From an uncultured Clostridia bacterium (GTDB taxonomy: Bacteria; Bacillota; Clostridia; TANB77; CAG-508), in contig CALXBY010000014.1 in assembly GCA_944386675.1 (NCBI GenBank), forward strand, positions 1-39,858: a DNA stretch of 39,858 nt, in the 5' to 3' direction. The notes beneath the pieces were generated by a model. The model did no database searches, had not been told where the DNA came from, and saw only the letters and a list, made by a program, of their open reading frames with translations. Positions 1 to 7,823 of the stretch are shown piece by piece. Made by a program: the position numbers and the translations under genes. Each line of letters opens with the position of its first letter. Within the stretch, counting starts at the first letter, position 1.

Positions 1-73
1 ATCCAGATTGGCATACAAAAGTTTATTCTTATATGGAAATGTTATATAATAGACTTAGCTAAAAGGAGTCATT

Positions 74-910
74 ATGAGAAAAATTAAAATTAAACATCAT
101 AAAATTGTTTTTACAATTTTGATATTAATATTATGTATATTATCATTTTTGTACTATGATTTGATTTTTAAAACAAGTTATGCAAAAGATGAATTTACAA
201 ACCAAGTAGTAAAAGTCGCTGAGCAAAATGAAAATCCAATATTTAAAATTCAAAAAATTATTATATATAGTAGTGCAAATGCTATAGATAAAAGTGAGAA
301 CGAATCTTTGCAAGATTTAAGTATATTACAATATAGCGATATTGCAATATACTTAGATAACACTAGTACAGTTTATGATATTACAAATGAAAACACTGTA
401 AAAGAATTATATATTGATAATATCAGCATCTCTACTGGTTCTGATAAAGGTCATCAATATATAAATTATAAAAATGCATTAGACTTTGCCAAATATAAAG
501 AAATTGAAGAAGCTAAAAGTGATAAGATAGAATATAACATTATTAATACCAATGATGAAAATAACAATACAGACTATGCAACACCAACATTTTACACAGA
601 TTGTTCAAATCCTATCACTTTAGAATATATGAATGAAGACATTATTACAAATTATGCAGCATCTTCTGATTCAAATACAATTTCTTTTAATGGAAAAGTA
701 TTACAAGAAGCTGGCATTAATCTAAAAGATGTTAATTATACTTTGAATTTTACAATTAATATTATAAATAATTTAAATGAAAAATTCATTTGTCCTGTAA
801 GACTTAATGTTGATTTAAGTGGAAATGATGGTGGTATCTATAAAGGTTATAAATATGATAATACTTCTGTTTCAGGATATGAATATAATTTTATTAAGAT
901 TGTAGAATAA
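74..910 (+). CDS. membrane-anchored protein of unknown function
   Basis: A 278-residue protein starting at an ATG 7 bases after AAAAGGAG. Residues 1-9 are basic and about 10-30 form one hydrophobic helix, so an N-in signal anchor is likely with the rest outside the membrane. The outer part is rich in Asn, Asp, Ser and Thr. Near the C-terminus are a stretch of beta character and a Gly-rich turn (N-D-G-G). I recognise no family or catalytic motif. It stands alone on its strand, converging on the metal ATPase gene with which it shares a terminator. A TATAAT at 45-50 could be the -10 of its promoter, but the -35 is poor. That it is real is well supported by the ribosome site and length; its function is unknown. 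Confidence 0.75.
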   Translation: MRKIKIKHHKIVFTILILILCILSFLYYDLIFKTSYAKDEFTNQVVKVAEQNENPIFKIQKIIIYSSANAIDKSENESLQDLSILQYSDIAIYLDNTSTVYDITNENTVKELYIDNISISTGSDKGHQYINYKNALDFAKYKEIEEAKSDKIEYNIINTNDENNNTDYATPTFYTDCSNPITLEYMNEDIITNYAASSDSNTISFNGKVLQEAGINLKDVNYTLNFTINIINNLNEKFICPVRLNVDLSGNDGGIYKGYKYDNTSVSGYEYNFIKIVE

Positions 911-914
911 ATTA

Positions 915-968
915 AAAATCGATTACTGAGCCTTTCCCAATATAATTGCTTCCTCAGTAATCGATTTT
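915..968. terminator. bidirectional terminator between convergent genes
   Basis: A perfect 16-bp stem (915-930 with 953-968, core ATCGATTACTGAG) closes a 22-nt loop. A-rich sequence precedes it and T-rich sequence follows, so it can stop transcription of both the gene on its left and the ATPase gene on its right. Confidence 0.85.
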
Positions 969-973
969 AATTT

Positions 974-2836
974 TTATTTAAGTGCTCTAAATGAATTTAA
1001 TACTGCTAAAACTGTAACTCCTACATCAGCAAATACAGCTGCCCACATAGATGTTAATCCAAATGCACTTAATATCAAAACACCAATTTTTACAATTAAA
1101 GCAAAACTAATATTTTGATATACAATTTTTAAAGTCTTTCTAGATATTTTCATAGCTGTTGCAATTTTAGATGGTTCATCTGTCATGATAACTATATCTG
1201 CTGCTTCTATCGCTGCATCTGACCCCAGTCCTCCCATAGCAATTCCTATATCAGCTCTTGCTAATACTGGTGCATCATTAATTCCATCACCAATAAATGC
1301 TAGTTTTGCTTCTTCATTCTTGTTTTTTAATAACTCTTCCACTTTATTTACTTTGTCGACTGGAAGTAATTCACTATATACAATATCTAAATTCAATTCT
1401 TGATTAACTTTTTCTGCTACATCTTTATTATCTCCTGTTAACATAACCGTCTTTCTAACACCTGCTTTTTTCAAGTCTTGAATAGCCTTTTTAGAATCTT
1501 CTTTTATTTTATCACTAATTAAAATATATCCTGCATATTGTTTATCAATTGCTACATAAACAACCGTCCCCATTTCATTTATTTGGTCTATATTTTCTAA
1601 TGATAAATCCTTCATTAATTTCATATTTCCACAAGCGACTTGCTTTCCATCAATTTTACTAATAATTCCTTTTCCTGCAATTTCTTTACTATCAACAATT
1701 CTCTTTTTGTCAATTTCTTTTCCATATGCTTTTTGTATAGAAATAGATATTGGATGGTTTGAATAGCTCTCACAATATGCTGCTAATTCTAATAGTTCAT
1801 TTCTATCTATTCCATTTCTATTAATAATTTTTTGTACATCAAAAACACCTTTTGTTAATGTTCCTGTTTTATCAAATACGGCTATTTCTGTTTTTGATAA
1901 TAACTCTAAATAATTACTTCCTTTAACCAATATTCCTTTTTTAGAAGCTGCTCCAATACCACTAAAAAAGCTAAGTGGAACAGATATAACTAATGCACAT
2001 GGGCATGATACTACTAAGAATGTAAGTGCTCTATATACCCAATCTAGCATATTTGTTTTGGTGATTATTGGTGGAATAAATGCAATGATTAATGCCAAAA
2101 ATACAACAATTGGTGTATAATATTTTGAAAATTTTGTGATAAAATTTTCTGTTTTTGCTTTTTTATTGCTCGCATTTTCAACCAAATCTAATATTTTACT
2201 TACGGTTGATTCTCCAAATTCTTTTTCTACCTTTATTTCTAATACACCATTTAAATTAATACATCCACTTAATATATTATCATCTGCCTTTACTTCTCTT
2301 GGAATAGATTCTCCCGTTAATGCTGCTGTATCTAACATTGAATTTCCATCTAATACCTTTCCATCTAAAGGAACTTTTTCACCTGGCTTTATAACAATTG
2401 TATCTCCAATTTTTATTTCTTCTGGTGACTTTTTCTCGATTTTTCCATCTATTTTCAAATTTGCATAATCTGGTCTAATATCCATTAAACTTGCAATTGA
2501 TTTTCTAGATTTTTTCACTGCATAGCTTTGGAAATATTCTCCTACTTGATAGAATAGCATAACAGCTACTGCCTCTGGAAATTCTTTAATAGCAAAAGCT
2601 CCAATGGTTGCAATACTCATTAATAAATTTTCATCAAAAAATTCTCCATGAAAAATATTTATAACTGCCTTTTTAACAACATCAAATCCAACAATTAAAT
2701 AACTTAATACATACAAAATAATTTGTATTATTGATAATGTATTTTCATCTATATTCATAAAATTTATTTTTTCTATCAATATAGCTATTAGAAACATAAT
2801 AGCTGATATAATAATTTTTCTTAATCTCTTTTTCAT
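974..2836 (-). CDS. cadA: P1B-type heavy-metal ATPase (Cd/Zn/Pb exporter, CadA-like)
   Basis: A 620-residue P-type ATPase that pumps divalent soft metals out across the cell membrane. Motifs in order: actuator loop T-G-E-S (about 175), the membrane metal site C-P-C in S-C-P-C-A-L-V-I-S (about 280), the phosphorylation loop D-K-T-G-T-L-T (about 322), and the hinge G-D-G-I-N-D-A-P (about 520). The last helix has the D-x-G plus N-S-F-R-A pattern of the Zn/Cd/Pb subclass (P1B-2) rather than the copper subclass. Unlike classical CadA it lacks an N-terminal metal-binding domain; that domain is a separate small gene just upstream (gap 15 bases). Likely repressed by the CadC-like protein that starts the operon. 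The family is secure; the metal is inferred. Confidence 0.95.
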   Translation of the reverse strand: MKKRLRKIIISAIMFLIAILIEKINFMNIDENTLSIIQIILYVLSYLIVGFDVVKKAVINIFHGEFFDENLLMSIATIGAFAIKEFPEAVAVMLFYQVGEYFQSYAVKKSRKSIASLMDIRPDYANLKIDGKIEKKSPEEIKIGDTIVIKPGEKVPLDGKVLDGNSMLDTAALTGESIPREVKADDNILSGCINLNGVLEIKVEKEFGESTVSKILDLVENASNKKAKTENFITKFSKYYTPIVVFLALIIAFIPPIITKTNMLDWVYRALTFLVVSCPCALVISVPLSFFSGIGAASKKGILVKGSNYLELLSKTEIAVFDKTGTLTKGVFDVQKIINRNGIDRNELLELAAYCESYSNHPISISIQKAYGKEIDKKRIVDSKEIAGKGIISKIDGKQVACGNMKLMKDLSLENIDQINEMGTVVYVAIDKQYAGYILISDKIKEDSKKAIQDLKKAGVRKTVMLTGDNKDVAEKVNQELNLDIVYSELLPVDKVNKVEELLKNKNEEAKLAFIGDGINDAPVLARADIGIAMGGLGSDAAIEAADIVIMTDEPSKIATAMKISRKTLKIVYQNISFALIVKIGVLILSAFGLTSMWAAVFADVGVTVLAVLNSFRALK

Positions 2837-2851
2837 AATGTCACCTCTTCT

Positions 2852-3073
2852 CTAAATCTCTTTTAATGTTGTATCAGGTTCTATTTTTTTCACTACTTTT
2901 TTAATTTCTTTTTCCACTTCTTTCTCTTTTCCATCTTCTATTTCTACAATCATTTTTTCTGTCACAAAACTTACTGAGCATTCTACAACGCCTTCTATAT
3001 TTCTAACAGTTTCTTCAATTTTTGCTGCACAGTTGGCACAATCTAAATCTTCTAATATATAATTCTTTTTCAT
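2852..3073 (-). CDS. stand-alone heavy-metal-associated (HMA) domain protein
   Basis: A 73-residue ferredoxin-like metal-binding protein with the C-A-N-C motif at residues 12-15 (loop D-L-D-C-A-N-C-A-A), replacing the usual G-M-T-C-x-x-C. I start it at the ATG at 3073, because AAGGAGGA sits 8 bases before it; the longer in-frame version would overlap the regulator gene and lacks a ribosome site. Its place between regulator and ATPase, and the absence of an HMA domain in the pump, suggest it delivers metal to the pump as a split-off domain. A run of Glu and Lys precedes the C-terminus, probably the last helix and strand of the fold. Confidence 0.85.
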   Translation of the reverse strand: MKKNYILEDLDCANCAAKIEETVRNIEGVVECSVSFVTEKMIVEIEDGKEKEVEKEIKKVVKKIEPDTTLKEI

Positions 3074-3086
3074 TATAAAATCCTCC

Positions 3087-3449
3087 TTATTCTTTATTAA
3101 TCGTGTGTAAAATTCCATTTTCTATAATATGACGCGTACATGTATCTGATACTGAATAATATACATTTTTTCCATCTCTTCGATATTTTACTAAATTTGC
3201 TTCTTTTAATACTCTTAGTTGATGTGAAATTGCTGATTTTGTCATATTCGTTAATACGGCTAAATCACACACACACATTTCGTGAACATCTAACGCCCAT
3301 AAGATTTTTATTTTTGTATTATCGCTAAATATTTTATAAAAATTTGCTAAAGCATCTATCTTTTTATCAGATAACATATGCTCCTTTACTGTATCAACAA
3401 CATCTTGATGGATACTATTACAATCACACATTTCAATTCTTGCAACCAT
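3087..3449 (-). CDS. cadC: ArsR/SmtB-family metal sensor repressor (CadC-like)
   Basis: A 120-residue winged-helix repressor. Cys59-Val60-Cys61-Asp62 lies at the start of the helix that carries the alpha3N metal site in CadC, and Cys8 and Cys10 supply the extra N-terminal thiolates typical of Cd/Pb sensors. The recognition helix (K-S-A-I-S-H-Q-L-R-V-L) and the wing (Y-R-R-D-G-K-N-V-Y-Y) follow. The start at 3449 is set by GGAAAGGAG 6-7 bases upstream; the longer frame would begin in the operator. First gene of a three-gene operon with the HMA protein (13-base gap) and the ATPase. It should release the two operators upstream of it when it binds metal. Family and site are strong; metal preference is inferred from the cysteines. 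Confidence 0.92.
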   Translation of the reverse strand: MVARIEMCDCNSIHQDVVDTVKEHMLSDKKIDALANFYKIFSDNTKIKILWALDVHEMCVCDLAVLTNMTKSAISHQLRVLKEANLVKYRRDGKNVYYSVSDTCTRHIIENGILHTINKE

Positions 3450-3472
3450 GTTTTTCTCCTTTCCATATATAG

Positions 3473-3532
3473 TTGAATGTATATTCAATCATCTTTTACT
3501 ATATTATAGTTGAATAATTATTCAATTGTCAA
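3473..3532 (-). promoter_or_regulatory. cad operon promoter with two ArsR-type operators
   Basis: On the minus strand TTGACA (3532-3527) and TATAAT (3508-3503) are both consensus, 18 bases apart. The spacer contains a perfect 16-bp palindrome, TTGAATAATTATTCAA (3510-3525). A second copy with the same TTGAAT/ATTCAA arms lies at 3473-3488, just after the expected start point, 37 bp centre to centre. A dimer on each would block polymerase binding and escape. Confidence 0.85.
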
Positions 3533-3550
3533 TATATTTTTTATATTTTA

Positions 3551-3579
3551 TTGACAAATTTATTTTATTATTATATTAA
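3551..3579 (+). promoter_or_regulatory. promoter for the NUDIX gene
   Basis: TTGACA (3551-3556), 17 bases, then TATTAA (3574-3579). It faces away from the cad promoter and leads into the AGGAG of the NUDIX gene. Confidence 0.55.
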
Positions 3580-3614
3580 TGTTTTAGTATCTATACAAAT
3601 AGGAGATGAAAAAT

Positions 3615-4064
3615 ATGGTTAATGTTGTTTTAGGAATCGTAGAAAAAGAAAATAAAATATTATTAGTTAAAAGAGAACGTGGTGATTTTGCTAATTTATG
3701 GGCTATTCCTGGTGGCAAAGTCGAAGAATCTGAACATTTAGATACTGCTATTATGAGAGAAATGCATGAAGAAATTGGAATTCCTATGGATTTTGTAAAA
3801 TTATTAGGAACTGCTACTGAAATTATGCATGATAAAAATGCTACTAGTTTTTTATATATTTGTCTTTTAAATATGAAGAATGAATCAGTCATTTCAAATC
3901 CTGAATTTGAAACCAAATGGTTTACCATAGATGAAATTAAAGAAGCTGATAACATTGTAGAAAGTGATAAAATGTTTATTAATCAATTTTATTTTCGTCA
4001 TGATAAAAATTATTTGAAGTTAGATTGTTATTGTGATAACAATGGAAAATATTATTGGAAATAA
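3615..4064 (+). CDS. NUDIX hydrolase (MutT-like)
   Basis: A 149-residue NUDIX protein. The box is complete: G-G-K-V-E-E-S, then R-E-M-H-E-E-I-G, giving the Glu ligands for Mg2+ that cleave nucleoside-diphosphate-X bonds. The N-terminal half (strand, then K-R-E-R-G-D-F, then W-A-I-P-G-G-K) is typical of the MutT/ADP-ribose subgroup. An ATG at 3606 touches AGGAG directly, so I start at 3615, where the spacing is 9 bases. The substrate cannot be told from sequence; clean-up of oxidised nucleotides is the usual role. It stands alone, with its own promoter. Confidence 0.85.
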   Translation: MVNVVLGIVEKENKILLVKRERGDFANLWAIPGGKVEESEHLDTAIMREMHEEIGIPMDFVKLLGTATEIMHDKNATSFLYICLLNMKNESVISNPEFETKWFTIDEIKEADNIVESDKMFINQFYFRHDKNYLKLDCYCDNNGKYYWK

Positions 4065-4360
4065 AATTTTATAAAGCTTATATTCAAAAATAGTATGTAT
4101 AATCTTTTATATTGGAGGCGACAGCTAGAAAAGAACCAACTTTAAAGCCTTTATTTCTGCATAGTTTCGGACATCTACTGTTTAGATTTGTTGCAATTTT
4201 ACTGCAACCAGATAATTTATATTTTATTTATACTATAAATTAATTGTAAATTTTTACTATGTTCGCTTGTTTTTTAGTGTAAAATATTGTAATATGTTGG
4301 CAACCTTTTCATTGACAGAAAGGCAATCCTTACTCAAGGGTGGAAAGGGGGTTACATACT

Positions 4361-4462
4361 ATGTCATCATACGACTTAATCTTACGATTAATTGAAATGT
4401 TACTTGCTGAAATAGATAAGAACTACCAATTAAGAGATGAAAAGATGAATGACAAAGACTAG
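4361..4462 (+). CDS. small ORF, 33 residues, unknown
   Basis: ATG preceded by GGAAAGGGGG at good distance, 33 codons, then TAG and, 18 bases later, a strong terminator, so it has the layout of a real mini-gene. The product begins M-S-S-Y-D-L-I-L-R-L-I-E-M-L-L-A-E-I, an amphipathic helix with Leu/Ile on one face, and ends charged (R-D-E-K-M-N-D-K-D). It is not hydrophobic enough for a membrane toxin. The start region recurs in altered form at 4594-4617, perhaps a decayed second copy. It lies inside the tRNA-Cys relic. No family recognised. Confidence 0.5.
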   Translation: MSSYDLILRLIEMLLAEIDKNYQLRDEKMNDKD

Positions 4463-4480
4463 GTTGCATACATAGTCGAA

Positions 4481-4516
4481 AGCGGAAACAAATTGCAGTT
4501 TGTTTCTGCTTTTTAT
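4481..4516 (+). terminator. terminator after the 33-codon ORF
   Basis: AGCGGAAACAAA pairs with TTTGTTTCTGCT (12 bp with one G-U) around a 6-nt loop, followed by TTTTATT. Confidence 0.8.
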
Positions 4517-4691
4517 TGTTATAGACAACAAAGTCGGATTGGTTTTCTATTTTAGCATAAAAAAAGTATGTGTAATTGCAGTTACACACACCAGTTACAT
4601 ATATGTCTCATACGACCTATGACACATTTGCTTAAGCTAAATATATAATAACATCTTTTCCTGTATTTGTCAAATATTTTTTAATTCAAAT

Positions 4692-4766
4692 TGGAGGCGA
4701 CACCCGGATTCGAACCGGGGATCAGAGTTTTGCAGACTCGTGCCTTAGCCACTTGGCTATGTCGCC
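4692..4766 (-). tRNA. tRNA-Cys (GCA)
   Basis: A 75-nt cloverleaf with encoded CCA. The acceptor stem GGCGACA pairs with TGTCGCC, followed by the U73 discriminator expected for Cys. Anticodon GCA sits in the loop C-T-G-C-A-A-A. The T arm is CCCGG/CCGGG around TTCGAAT. It is nearly identical to the second tRNA-Cys at 8583-8656 apart from compensated acceptor-stem changes and one extra D-loop base. Confidence 0.97.
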
Positions 4767-4810
4767 ATATATTAAATTATATGCTCTACTTTTTTAAATA
4801 GAACAAAAAT

Positions 4811-4856
4811 TGGAGCGGGAAACGGGGCTCAAACCCGCGACCTCTGCCTTGGCAAT
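4811..4856 (-). pseudogene. 3' half of a split tRNA-Gly (GCC)
   Basis: Reads from the anticodon loop (TTGCCAAGGCA) through variable loop, T arm, the 3' acceptor strand TTCCCGC and CCA, but has no D arm or 5' strand. Its acceptor strand is the exact partner of GCGGGAA at the start of the 5' half at 8781-8827; joined at the shared 11-bp core (4845-4855 and 8786-8796) they give a standard 76-nt tRNA-Gly. It is the displaced 3' fragment of that gene. Confidence 0.85.
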
Positions 4857-4993
4857 GAAACACTCTAATGTTTATATAATTTTATATGAGGTCATTTGGC
4901 ATTACTTTGTACCTAACAAATATAGCAGAAAATCAACAAAAAGTCAATATTTGCTACGCAAAAAATAATTTCAAAAATTTTTAAGTAAAAAAA

Positions 4994-5072
4994 TTTTTTT
5001 AGAAATTTTTTAGAATTTTTTTAGAACTGTTTTAGAACTATTTTTAGAACTCAAAAAATAATTTTAGAACTG
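4994..5072 (+). repeat. array of TTTTAGAAC repeats, left side (possible integrase arm sites)
   Basis: About six direct copies of a 10-15-base unit, T-run plus TTTTAGAA(C/T), begin 138 bp from the left junction. Three copies of the same unit lie after the integrase relic at 8521-8556. The same motif at both ends of one insertion fits arm-type binding sites of its integrase. Confidence 0.5.
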
Positions 5073-5129
5073 TTAAAACTAGATTATCTATCTAATATGT
5101 ATATTAAAATTATAGGAGCTTATTTTTTT

Positions 5130-5249
5130 ATGATACAATTTATTATTGGTTTATTTATAGGGGCTAATATTAGCTTTTTTATATGCTATCTATCTTTTTA
5201 TATATATAGATTGATAATTTTTTTTTTTTTTAGTATACTTTTTACATAG
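5130..5249 (+). CDS. small membrane protein, DUF3789-like, possibly frayed at the 3' end
   Basis: A 39-codon ORF with TAGGAG 11 bases before its ATG. It begins M-I-Q-F-I-I-G-L-F-I-G and continues as one or two hydrophobic helices. The opening resembles DUF3789 mini-proteins found in conjugative transposons of Firmicutes, which usually have a charged tail; here the end runs through a 14-base T tract into Phe residues, so the original tail may be lost. Its place just inside the left junction fits an element gene. Assignment is by resemblance over few residues. Confidence 0.4.
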   Translation: MIQFIIGLFIGANISFFICYLSFYIYRLIIFFFFSILFT

Positions 5250-5307
5250 ATAATATGTTCTATTTCAATAATATAATACACATCTACAATTTAAAGGAGA
5301 ATGTTCT

Positions 5308-6885
5308 ATGAAAAATAAGAAAAATATACTAATAATTGTATTTTTTTTAATATTACAAACTATAATTTATATTTTTGTTGCAAAAAATAAATCTTACCTA
5401 CATATTGACGAAGCTTATTCTTTTGGCTTAACAAATTATGATAAAATTGAAATTCAAGATAATAAAGATTTTTATGATACTTGGCATTCTAAAGAATATT
5501 ATGAAGATTATTTAGCTATACAAGAAGATGAAAAAGGTAATTATAAACCTGTATATGAAAATCAAAAAAATGATGTACACCCTCCTCTATATTACTTGTT
5601 ACTTAGATTTTGTATGGAATTTTCAGTAGATCATGTTTCTATCTGGCCAGGAATAATTCTAAATATAATTATATATGCTTTTATTACAATTTTCATGTAT
5701 TTAATTTTAAGAAAATTACTTAATAACGAAACTTCTTCAGAAATAAAAGCAATTACTTTAGCTTTTATTTCTTCTATTACATTAGCATCTTTAAGTACAG
5801 TAATAAATATTAGGATGTATGCTCTTTCGACACTCAATATAACTATAACCACTTTTTTACACATGAAATTATTCGAGAGCAATAAGGCAAATTTAAAATT
5901 ATTAATGGCTATTACAATCAATTCACTTTGTGGTGTACTTACACATTACTATTATTTATTCTATTTAGTTGCCTTATATTTAATTTTTTTACATAAATAT
6001 ATTAAAGAAAAACGATTAAAACAATTACTATATTACACTTTATCATTACTTGCTGCAGGAGTATTATCTTTACTTATATTTCCTTATTCTATTCAACATA
6101 TGTTCTTTGGGTACAGAGGACAGGGTGTAATTAGTAGTTTTAAAAATATATCCGAGATTTTTCCAAGTATCTTCATACAAATATGTAATATTAATCGTTT
6201 CATATTCAGTAACACATTACCTATTATTTTGATTGTAATGATTTTATTACTAATTTATAATAAAAAATACAAAAAAACTACTTTTAAAATTACTAGGCAA
6301 TCAAGAGAAATGTTGAAAATAATCTATATACCTACTATTTTCTTTTTTTTAATAACTTCCATAGCATCTCCTTGGAAAGTTTTAAGATATTTTGCTCCTG
6401 TTTGTGGATTGATATTTATACTAATAATATTTTATTTATATGAACTAATGCAATTTACTATTAATAAAAAAATGTGTAATATATTAATCTCTATAATGCT
6501 TTGTATAATTTTAATTTCACCATTTGTCTTTAGTTTAAAGCCTGAACTTTTATATGATAATAAAAAAGAAATTGTACAACAAATGAGCAATGAATTAAAT
6601 TTACCAACAATATATTGTTTTAATTCAAAAGCTAATGGATTTTTAAGTGATATTTTTATATTTTCAAAACTAAACGAATCTTACATAGCTAAAGATATAC
6701 AATATACTGAATCTAATATAAAAGAAATAGTAAAAAATAAAAATATTTCTAAAGGTATACTTATTTTTATTAATGACGGTCAGAATAATCAGCTTATAAT
6801 AGATACAATAAAACAATCTTTAAATCTAACAAACTGTGAGTATTTACAAAAACTAAGTTCTTGCGATGCTTATTACATACATTAA
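5308..6885 (+). CDS. membrane glycosyltransferase, GT-C/GT39-like
   Basis: A 525-residue integral membrane protein with a Lys-rich start, a first helix at about 7-25 and roughly ten more. The first outer loop has the acidic pair D34-E35 in H-I-D-E-A, where GT-C enzymes hold the metal and catalytic acid, and about residue 90 is H-P-P-L-Y-Y, a frequent second marker in the PMT/ArnT group. The last 110 residues form a soluble outer domain. Such enzymes move a sugar from a polyprenyl-phosphate carrier to a lipid, protein or wall polymer outside the membrane; the acceptor is unknown. AAAGGAGA precedes the ATG. It lies alone within the tRNA-Gly insertion, so it may be cargo that changes the cell surface. 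Confidence 0.75.
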   Translation: MKNKKNILIIVFFLILQTIIYIFVAKNKSYLHIDEAYSFGLTNYDKIEIQDNKDFYDTWHSKEYYEDYLAIQEDEKGNYKPVYENQKNDVHPPLYYLLLRFCMEFSVDHVSIWPGIILNIIIYAFITIFMYLILRKLLNNETSSEIKAITLAFISSITLASLSTVINIRMYALSTLNITITTFLHMKLFESNKANLKLLMAITINSLCGVLTHYYYLFYLVALYLIFLHKYIKEKRLKQLLYYTLSLLAAGVLSLLIFPYSIQHMFFGYRGQGVISSFKNISEIFPSIFIQICNINRFIFSNTLPIILIVMILLLIYNKKYKKTTFKITRQSREMLKIIYIPTIFFFLITSIASPWKVLRYFAPVCGLIFILIIFYLYELMQFTINKKMCNILISIMLCIILISPFVFSLKPELLYDNKKEIVQQMSNELNLPTIYCFNSKANGFLSDIFIFSKLNESYIAKDIQYTESNIKEIVKNKNISKGILIFINDGQNNQLIIDTIKQSLNLTNCEYLQKLSSCDAYYIH

Positions 6886-7078
6886 TATATAAATCTATTA
6901 TTTGTTCTACAAGATAGAACCTTTTTCTACAAATTAAACTTATTTATAATAGTGCAAAATTATTAAGCCATAATCAATATTATAATTTAGTTTGAATATG
7001 TTGAATTGTATGTAATATATTCAAATGTGTTTATCGCTTACATTTTTTGTAAAAAAATTGAAAAATTTGTAAAAAATG

Positions 7079-7107
7079 TTGACTGTTATGTAAAATTTTG
7101 GTAAAAT
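7079..7107 (+). promoter_or_regulatory. strong promoter for the secreted-protein gene
   Basis: TTGACT (7079-7084), 17 bases, TAAAAT (7102-7107). Just upstream TTTGTAAAAAA occurs twice, a possible control site. About 130 bases of leader separate it from the start codon. Confidence 0.7.
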
Positions 7108-7240
7108 CATATATGCATTTCTAGAAAGAAATGCAATCTGTGATTATTACTATGGGAGGACATTATCAATCTTTCTATGGTAATAATATAACTTGCTGTT
7201 GCTTTTATTTTGTATAGGTGAATCTGAAAGGAGCATTTAT

Positions 7241-7681
7241 ATGAATAAGATTAAAAAAGCAACTATGGCTCTCTGTCTCTCCATGGCTTTATTACTGGGA
7301 CTGAGTGCAACAGCCTTTGCGGCTGAACCGGCAACTACAAAGTCGGTGACAGAAACAGTATCAGCATCGTCTGTCTCTCAACGTTCCAACAACTATGGAT
7401 ATGGTGTGGCAATTAATTCGTCAAGATGGACAACATTTGCAACTTCTACAACAGGATTTAACTGCTATGTGTATGTCTATTCTCTGAATGCGTACCCTGG
7501 TGCGACTACACATATTCGTATGCTTGGAAAAAATGGCAATGTTTTATGGACAGCATATGATGCAATGCCGTTTCGGAGCGAAAATAACTTCTGGTGTGGT
7601 CCCGATGTATACACCATTCAGGCAATGACTTCGTCGGGTGGTTCTAGTATCTACTCTCATCAGGGTCAGCCTAACAATTAG
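7241..7681 (+). CDS. small secreted protein of unknown function
   Basis: A 146-residue precursor. I start at the ATG at 7241, preceded by GAAAGGAG; an earlier in-frame start at 7193 lacks a ribosome site. The N-terminus (M-N-K-I-K-K, a Leu/Ala-rich core, then A-T-A-F-A-A) is a textbook signal peptide with cleavage after about residue 27. The mature part of about 119 residues is rich in Tyr, Ser, Thr and Asn, has two Cys (about 74 and 119) that could form a disulphide, and looks all-beta. Codon use is clearly more GC-rich than its neighbours (many GCG, CCG, GTC), pointing to recent transfer. It sits in the tRNA insertion with its own promoter. A bacteriocin-like or adhesive role is conceivable but unproven. 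Confidence 0.8.
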   Translation: MNKIKKATMALCLSMALLLGLSATAFAAEPATTKSVTETVSASSVSQRSNNYGYGVAINSSRWTTFATSTTGFNCYVYVYSLNAYPGATTHIRMLGKNGNVLWTAYDAMPFRSENNFWCGPDVYTIQAMTSSGGSSIYSHQGQPNN

Positions 7682-7747
7682 GAGTAACTTTATAACTTAT
7701 TAACATGTGAATAGCATCTATATAAAATGATGCAACAGCAAGGGGAA

Positions 7748-7772
7748 AAGGTGTTCTTTCTTAGGACACCTT
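7748..7772 (+). terminator. probable terminator after the secreted-protein gene
   Basis: AAGGTGTTCT pairs with AGGACACCTT (one G-U) around a 5-nt loop; followed only by ATTCTATATT, so weak as an intrinsic terminator. Confidence 0.5.
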
Positions 7773-7823
7773 ATTCTATATTATAATTTCTATGAAATCT
7801 AAAAGCACTCCATGGACTGCTTT

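Larger units (their letters stand above)
4111..4702. mobile_element. relic between 13-bp copies of the tRNA-Cys 3' end
   Basis: ATTGGAGGCGACA occurs at 4111-4123 and again at 4690-4702, where it is the 3' end (CCA included) and two flanking bases of the tRNA-Cys gene. Direct repeats of a tRNA 3' end are what a tyrosine-integrase element leaves behind. The 0.58-kb interval holds a 33-codon ORF with a terminator and, left of it, an AT-rich leader. On the minus strand about 4080-4205 is open and may be the tail of a lost gene. There is no integrase, so this is inferred from the repeat alone. Confidence 0.35.

Noticed and set aside
4359-4589. A 76-codon minus-strand ORF
   Set aside because: It runs antisense through the 33-codon ORF and its terminator, with no ribosome site.
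7193-7240. Longer start for the secreted protein
   Set aside because: No ribosome site; it would put 16 residues before a textbook signal peptide that starts behind GAAAGGAG.
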